Shown in pieces: positions 51,762 to 55,368 of a DNA stretch of 55,368 nucleotides. This stretch comes from Proteiniclasticum ruminis (GTDB lineage Bacteria > Bacillota > Clostridia > Clostridiales > Clostridiaceae). The notes under the pieces were generated by a model, which ran no database searches, had not been told where the DNA came from, and worked only from the letters and a program-made list of their open reading frames with translations. The DNA lies in NCBI RefSeq assembly GCF_900115135.1, contig NZ_FOVK01000013.1, positions 1-55,368 on the forward strand, written 5' to 3'. Every line of letters begins with the position of its first letter. Position 1 is the first letter of the stretch. The translations under genes and the position numbers were made by a program.

Positions 51762-53345
51762 GTGTGGCTAATTTTATCTGAAAAAGACAAAAAGAAATAT
51801 GCTATCCTGGATGCACTTTATAGAAAATACGATCCAGTCACAATACAAAAACTTTCTGAGTTATCAGATCTTTCTCAGCGCAGCGTCCTCAATTATTTAG
51901 AAGAACTAAAAAGGGATCTACTGACGCTCCACGGTGAGATCCTCTCTTCCAACGAAGGCATCCGACTGCGCATCCCCAATCATATCGGTATGGATCATTT
52001 TCAAAGAAAACTCCTAAGAGATAGTACTGGATTCCAAATTTTAAGACTGCTATTCTTAAAAGGCACCATTTCTTTAAGTGATTTACAGGATCAGTTCTTC
52101 CTGAGCTCCTCTTCTTTAGAACGTCTTCTGAAGAAAATAAGAACAGCTCTTGAGCCGTATAACATTCAATTATCAGGAAGTCCAGTAACTGTTAGAGGTC
52201 AAGAGTTTTTCATACGGAGATTCTACACACGGTATTTTATTGAAGCCTATACTTATAGCGAATGGCCCTTCGAAAACCTTAATAAAGATACTCTCGAGAA
52301 CCTATTAAGTACTTATCCCCCCTACTGTACAGAGTACAGTAGCTTTATCAAGAAGAAAGAAATCCTTTTTCAGTTTGCGGTAGCACTGACAAGAGCCCAG
52401 AAAGGACACCCTCATCCAGACTACCCAGTATCCTTCTTCACCGAGAAGAAGCTGCCCGAAATCCGCCAAGAGCTTCGCCAAAGCCTTACCGGCTTCCCAC
52501 TTGGCACACTGGCTCTGGCTCCCGTCTTGAATGAGCTCTCTTTCATGAAGCTTCAATATACTACAGACTACTACAAAGAACGGCTTCAAAAAGACCCTGC
52601 TTTTCAGGAAAGCACCCGGGAGCTCTTCAGGCTGATTCATGAAACCACAGACCTTTTTCAGCTTCCCCCACCGAAGTACTGGCCCTTTCTCATTGAGCTG
52701 TATAAACTCCTGCAGCTCCATACCAAAGGAAAGGAATACCAGATTCAACCAGATTATCTGCTTTTCAGAAGCCGGGACTTCATCATCGTCACCCATCACC
52801 AAGTGGAGTATCCCTTCTTCTATACCTATGTAACCAGTTATTTCAAAGACATCCTGAAAAGCCGTGGTGTGACCGTATCTGAAGCGCTTCTGGAAGAGCT
52901 CTACTATACACTTCTATGCCACAGCGAGAGCCTCACAAATCATCTCTTCAAAAACTTCAAATCCTGTAAAGTGCTTCTTTACAGCCACCTCAGTCAGAAT
53001 CACGCTAAAGCGGTGGAGGACGTTCTCATCGCAAACTTCAACAGCATGATCGACGTGGAAATCTATACAGAAGCAGAGCTTACAGAAAAAGATCTGGAGA
53101 GATACCAATTTGATCTTTTAGTCTCCACCACCTCGGTGGAGATCGACATAAAAAACGCGGTGCTCTATCTCCATTTCCATGAAAGAGGCTACCAGATCAG
53201 CTCCATCTACAAAGCCATCAGCACCGTGGTGGACAAGAAAAAGACTGATCAGATGAAACGGATCAAGGACTACATGGACAAAAAAGTGACTTTGCAAGAA
53301 AATCCTCTGACTGAAACCACATCCATTACCCAGTATTGGAAATAG
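51762..53345 (+). CDS. Mga/RofA-like transcriptional regulator
   Basis: A 527-residue protein of the Mga/RofA group. Two N-terminal winged helix-turn-helix regions (about residues 12-60, TIQKLSELSDLSQRSVLNYL, and 85-135, TISLSDLQDQFFLSSSSLERLLKK) are followed by a long helical region and a C-terminal EIIB-like segment near 420-500 (CKVLLYSHLSQNHAKAVEDVL). Such proteins activate virulence and adhesin genes and can be controlled by the phosphotransferase system. The GTG at 51762 follows GAGGAGGAG. The longer frame upstream contains that site and was rejected. It is divergent from the adhesin gene, which is probably its target. Confidence 0.87.
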   Translation: MWLILSEKDKKKYAILDALYRKYDPVTIQKLSELSDLSQRSVLNYLEELKRDLLTLHGEILSSNEGIRLRIPNHIGMDHFQRKLLRDSTGFQILRLLFLKGTISLSDLQDQFFLSSSSLERLLKKIRTALEPYNIQLSGSPVTVRGQEFFIRRFYTRYFIEAYTYSEWPFENLNKDTLENLLSTYPPYCTEYSSFIKKKEILFQFAVALTRAQKGHPHPDYPVSFFTEKKLPEIRQELRQSLTGFPLGTLALAPVLNELSFMKLQYTTDYYKERLQKDPAFQESTRELFRLIHETTDLFQLPPPKYWPFLIELYKLLQLHTKGKEYQIQPDYLLFRSRDFIIVTHHQVEYPFFYTYVTSYFKDILKSRGVTVSEALLEELYYTLLCHSESLTNHLFKNFKSCKVLLYSHLSQNHAKAVEDVLIANFNSMIDVEIYTEAELTEKDLERYQFDLLVSTTSVEIDIKNAVLYLHFHERGYQISSIYKAISTVVDKKKTDQMKRIKDYMDKKVTLQENPLTETTSITQYWK

Positions 53346-53350
53346 GCAAA

Positions 53351-53385
53351 TGAAAAGGCAGGCGCTGAATGCGCCTGCCTTTTCA
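53351..53385. terminator. Bidirectional terminator
   Basis: A perfect 15-bp stem (TGAAAAGGCAGGCGC with GCGCCTGCCTTTTCA) between the convergent Mga-like regulator and the small gene at 53398. Confidence 0.88.
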
Positions 53386-53397
53386 TCTACCTGCATC

Positions 53398-53727
53398 TTA
53401 TATCCTGTCAATCAGAGGGAGAAAACGACGGATGAATGAACGTTCCATCACCTGCTTCCTGATTTCAGAAAGTACAAACTTTGCTTTTGGATCTTCAAAG
53501 GTATGATGGAGATCCTCCCGGAAGCTTTGATTGCTGCTTCTATGAATCTGCCTAGTAACAATATCCACATAGACATAGAAATCATCCAGCGTAAGCCGGA
53601 AATCCCGTTCTTCCTTCTCATAGGACTCCATCATGAGATGCATCAGCTTCAGGTGTGGTGTCAGTTTATTCTCTCGTCGGTGAAATCCAGAAAATCCGTA
53701 GATCATTGTTGCGGTATTATAGTCCAT
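53398..53727 (-). CDS. Small protein of unknown function
   Basis: A 109-residue soluble, charged protein. GGAGAAGTGAG precedes the ATG and a terminator follows the stop, which supports a real gene. The middle (FRLTLDDFYVYVDIVTRQIH) looks alpha/beta, and the end is basic. No signal peptide or membrane helix. I do not recognise a family. It lies between the Mga-like regulator and the ISLre2 element, which inserted about 100 bases upstream of its start and could have disturbed its promoter. Confidence 0.65.
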   Translation of the reverse strand: MDYNTATMIYGFSGFHRRENKLTPHLKLMHLMMESYEKEERDFRLTLDDFYVYVDIVTRQIHRSSNQSFREDLHHTFEDPKAKFVLSEIRKQVMERSFIRRFLPLIDRI

Positions 53728-53828
53728 GTTTTCTCACTTCTCCATTTCTACTGAAAAAATACGTTTATGCTAAATTTATCGAAATTATATCAAGAGATTT
53801 AGAATTTATCAACCTGTGTCTGTTTACA

Positions 53829-53855
53829 GGTAGTGTCAATTTACTGTAGGAAAAA
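53829..53855. repeat. Left terminal inverted repeat of ISLre2
   Basis: Pairs with 55342-55368, 23 of 27 positions. It lies downstream of the transposase stop. Confidence 0.75.
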
Positions 53856-53887
53856 AATAATCGGAGATCCCCCAGCATTTTTATGTG

Positions 53888-55270
53888 TCATAGACCTCGT
53901 ATACTCTTTAAGATCACAGAAGTCCCTGATTTCTTACCTTGAAGATAGAATGAAACATTGGGAAGCACTCCACCCGATACTTGATTTGCCTTTCTAAGAA
54001 CACGACGATCCAGCTTGAGAATACGAGCTGCAGTACTTTTTCTCAAGCTTTCTTTTTTCAACTGTTCAAAGAAACTCCCGCCATTTTGGCAGAAAATCCG
54101 CATGCTGCTCATGTGGATCAATCCATCCTTAGACCAGCCCATAGGTCTAGAACTCAGTCTATCGGAAAGCACGTGGCTTACATGTCCCTCGGCGCTACAA
54201 CCTACGTAACCATGGGCCTTTTGTCGCTGTATACCTTCCCAGTTATTCCAAATATAGGTCCTTGCCATGCGTATGGATTCCTTCTTAGGTTCTGATGGAG
54301 TCTCTTGCAGCATAACACGAAATAGATCCGCTACAGCTCTTTTCATCCCCTTACGGATGTACTGCGTAAGAGGGACTCTGACATAATCCATATGAGCCGT
54401 AGCGGTTCTAATGTATTTTGCCAGATGGAATCTGTCCAGTACATATTTAGATTTAGGAATCCAATTGATTCCTTCTTTGATCCAAGATGCTCCATCTCCT
54501 GATAGATAGACTGTTCTAACTTTTTCCATATCATAGGTTTCTTCCAGATAATTGGCTACATCCAACCATAGAGACTCATTATCCGACAGAGCGGTAAAAT
54601 AGCGTTTATGGATCAGCTGATGGCGATTTTTGGATAAGGGCTTACGCCCTTCATGGACATACACAATCTTGGCGATGGTGGATTTTCCATTCTGCAATGC
54701 AACATGATCCTCATCTGCTTCAATATAGAGCACAGAGGGCGTGCTATCCTTTCTGTCGGACATTTCCGCAGCCTCATTGGGGATAGGCTCTCTGCCTTTT
54801 ATGACGTTCATCACACTCATCTTGGAAGTTATTCCACTGTAGGACAAAGCATCGATCGTTTTCTGATATGACATAGACGTTGCATGTTCCATAATCCTAG
54901 CTTTCAAGCCTAAATCCATTCTCTCATGTGGAGTGAGTCCTACCTGGTCGTCAGACAGGTAAGCGTACGCTCCTGTCTGCTTATGGACATAATACGTCCT
55001 CCTGAAAGTGATTTCGCCTAAAACCGTATTGAGTGTCTTCTCGTCGCCATTTCTTTCCACATACCAGTCTTTCTTTCTGCTTTTGCTTTCTTTGATTGCC
55101 TGATCCAGATTCTCCATGATTTCTTTTGCCACTAGGGCCGCTGTCTTTCTGAAATCCTCTTCCAATCTTGTTGTCATCTCACTGAAGTTTATCGTTCCAG
55201 CTAGAGCTCTATGAAGATTCTCCCCATAACTCCTAGTGATAATTTCCATAGCCTGTTGTATAATGTTCAT
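53888..55270 (-). CDS. ISLre2 family transposase (UPF0236)
   Basis: A 460-residue transposase. The central part LYIEADEDHVALQ, the region around VYLSGDGASWIKEG and LDRFHLAKYI are hallmarks of ISLre2/UPF0236 proteins and supply the acidic catalytic residues. The C-terminus includes GCSAEGHVSHVLSDRLSSRPMGWS, another conserved block. The start at 55270 follows GGGAGG. The longer frame upstream has no site. The frame is intact, so the element may be mobile. Confidence 0.93.
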   Translation of the reverse strand: MNIIQQAMEIITRSYGENLHRALAGTINFSEMTTRLEEDFRKTAALVAKEIMENLDQAIKESKSRKKDWYVERNGDEKTLNTVLGEITFRRTYYVHKQTGAYAYLSDDQVGLTPHERMDLGLKARIMEHATSMSYQKTIDALSYSGITSKMSVMNVIKGREPIPNEAAEMSDRKDSTPSVLYIEADEDHVALQNGKSTIAKIVYVHEGRKPLSKNRHQLIHKRYFTALSDNESLWLDVANYLEETYDMEKVRTVYLSGDGASWIKEGINWIPKSKYVLDRFHLAKYIRTATAHMDYVRVPLTQYIRKGMKRAVADLFRVMLQETPSEPKKESIRMARTYIWNNWEGIQRQKAHGYVGCSAEGHVSHVLSDRLSSRPMGWSKDGLIHMSSMRIFCQNGGSFFEQLKKESLRKSTAARILKLDRRVLRKANQVSGGVLPNVSFYLQGKKSGTSVILKSIRGL

Positions 55271-55341
55271 GAGAATAGTCCTCCCGAGTGTGTTTTTTGG
55301 TTGCATATTAAGCATATCATACGGGGTTCTATTCTCTTTTA

Positions 55342-55368
55342 TTTTTCCTACAATAATTTTACACTAGC
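55342..55368. repeat. Right terminal inverted repeat of ISLre2
   Basis: The mirror of 53829-53855, upstream of the transposase start. It reaches the last base of the window and might extend beyond it. Confidence 0.7.

Larger units (their letters stand above)
53829..55368 (-). mobile_element. ISLre2-family insertion sequence, apparently complete
   Basis: The transposase gene is flanked by imperfect terminal inverted repeats: bases from 53829 and the reverse complement from 55368 agree at 23 of 27 positions, with TAGTGT near the tip and TGTAGGAAAAA further in. The total of about 1.54 kb is normal for the family. The right tip coincides with the window end, so a target duplication cannot be checked. 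Confidence 0.85.

Overview
The window looks like a chromosomal segment of a low-to-mid GC Gram-positive bacterium, most likely a Clostridia-type Firmicute. The signs are AGGAGG-type ribosome binding sites on almost every gene, two lipoproteins and a lipobox solute-binding protein, an LPXTG-anchored adhesin, a Mga/RofA-like regulator, YesM/YesN-type two-component genes, CcpA-like cre boxes and an ISLre2 transposon. No rRNA, tRNA, CRISPR array or prophage was seen. The species cannot be fixed from sequence reading alone.

Layout. 1-620: tail of an IS4-family transposase. 735-7851: a MATE exporter, a DMT permease, a small membrane protein, an alpha/beta hydrolase, a TetR/serine-hydrolase operon, a YkvA-like protein and a DUF960-like protein. 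7916-12041: a visibly AT-rich, tightly packed cassette of HNH endonuclease, NUDIX hydrolase and a PLD-helicase-DUF3427 protein, the best candidate for a poorly described defence system. 12089-19696: an SDR oxidoreductase, an XRE/PLDc_N/ABC exporter operon, a lipoprotein, a GNAT acetyltransferase, an NSS sodium symporter and a second lipoprotein. 19912-23025: a compact MarR regulon (FMN reductase, CatE-like dioxygenase, marR) in which the same operator overlaps the -35 box of two promoters, followed by a DUF1349 protein. 23153-30541: a HAD phosphatase, a YesN/YesM two-component system and a ferric-type ABC importer with a cre-like box at its promoter. These together suggest uptake of a phosphorylated carbon source rather than iron.

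30743-34325: a TetR/GPH-symporter/glycosyltransferase-like operon whose promoter carries a cre-like box and twin TetR operators. 34467-40808: a four-gene operon coding for a PEP-utilising phosphotransferase-like enzyme, a PlsY-like membrane protein and a LolD/FtsX ABC pair. 40818-44153: a probably broken small gene, a DMT permease and a GGDEF-EAL protein. 44240-51502: a 2420-residue LPXTG adhesin with 14 SpaA-type stalk domains, all keeping the Lys/Glu/Asn isopeptide triad. It is divergent from a Mga/RofA-like regulator (51762-53345) with a palindrome between them. The right edge is a complete ISLre2 element (53829-55368) with recognisable terminal inverted repeats.

Most operons are closed by strong hairpin terminators, several of them bidirectional between convergent genes. 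Local regulators sit beside their probable targets: TetR with the serine hydrolase, TetR with the GPH operon, MarR with the quinone/aromatic detoxification pair, the two-component system with the importer, and the Mga-like protein with the adhesin.
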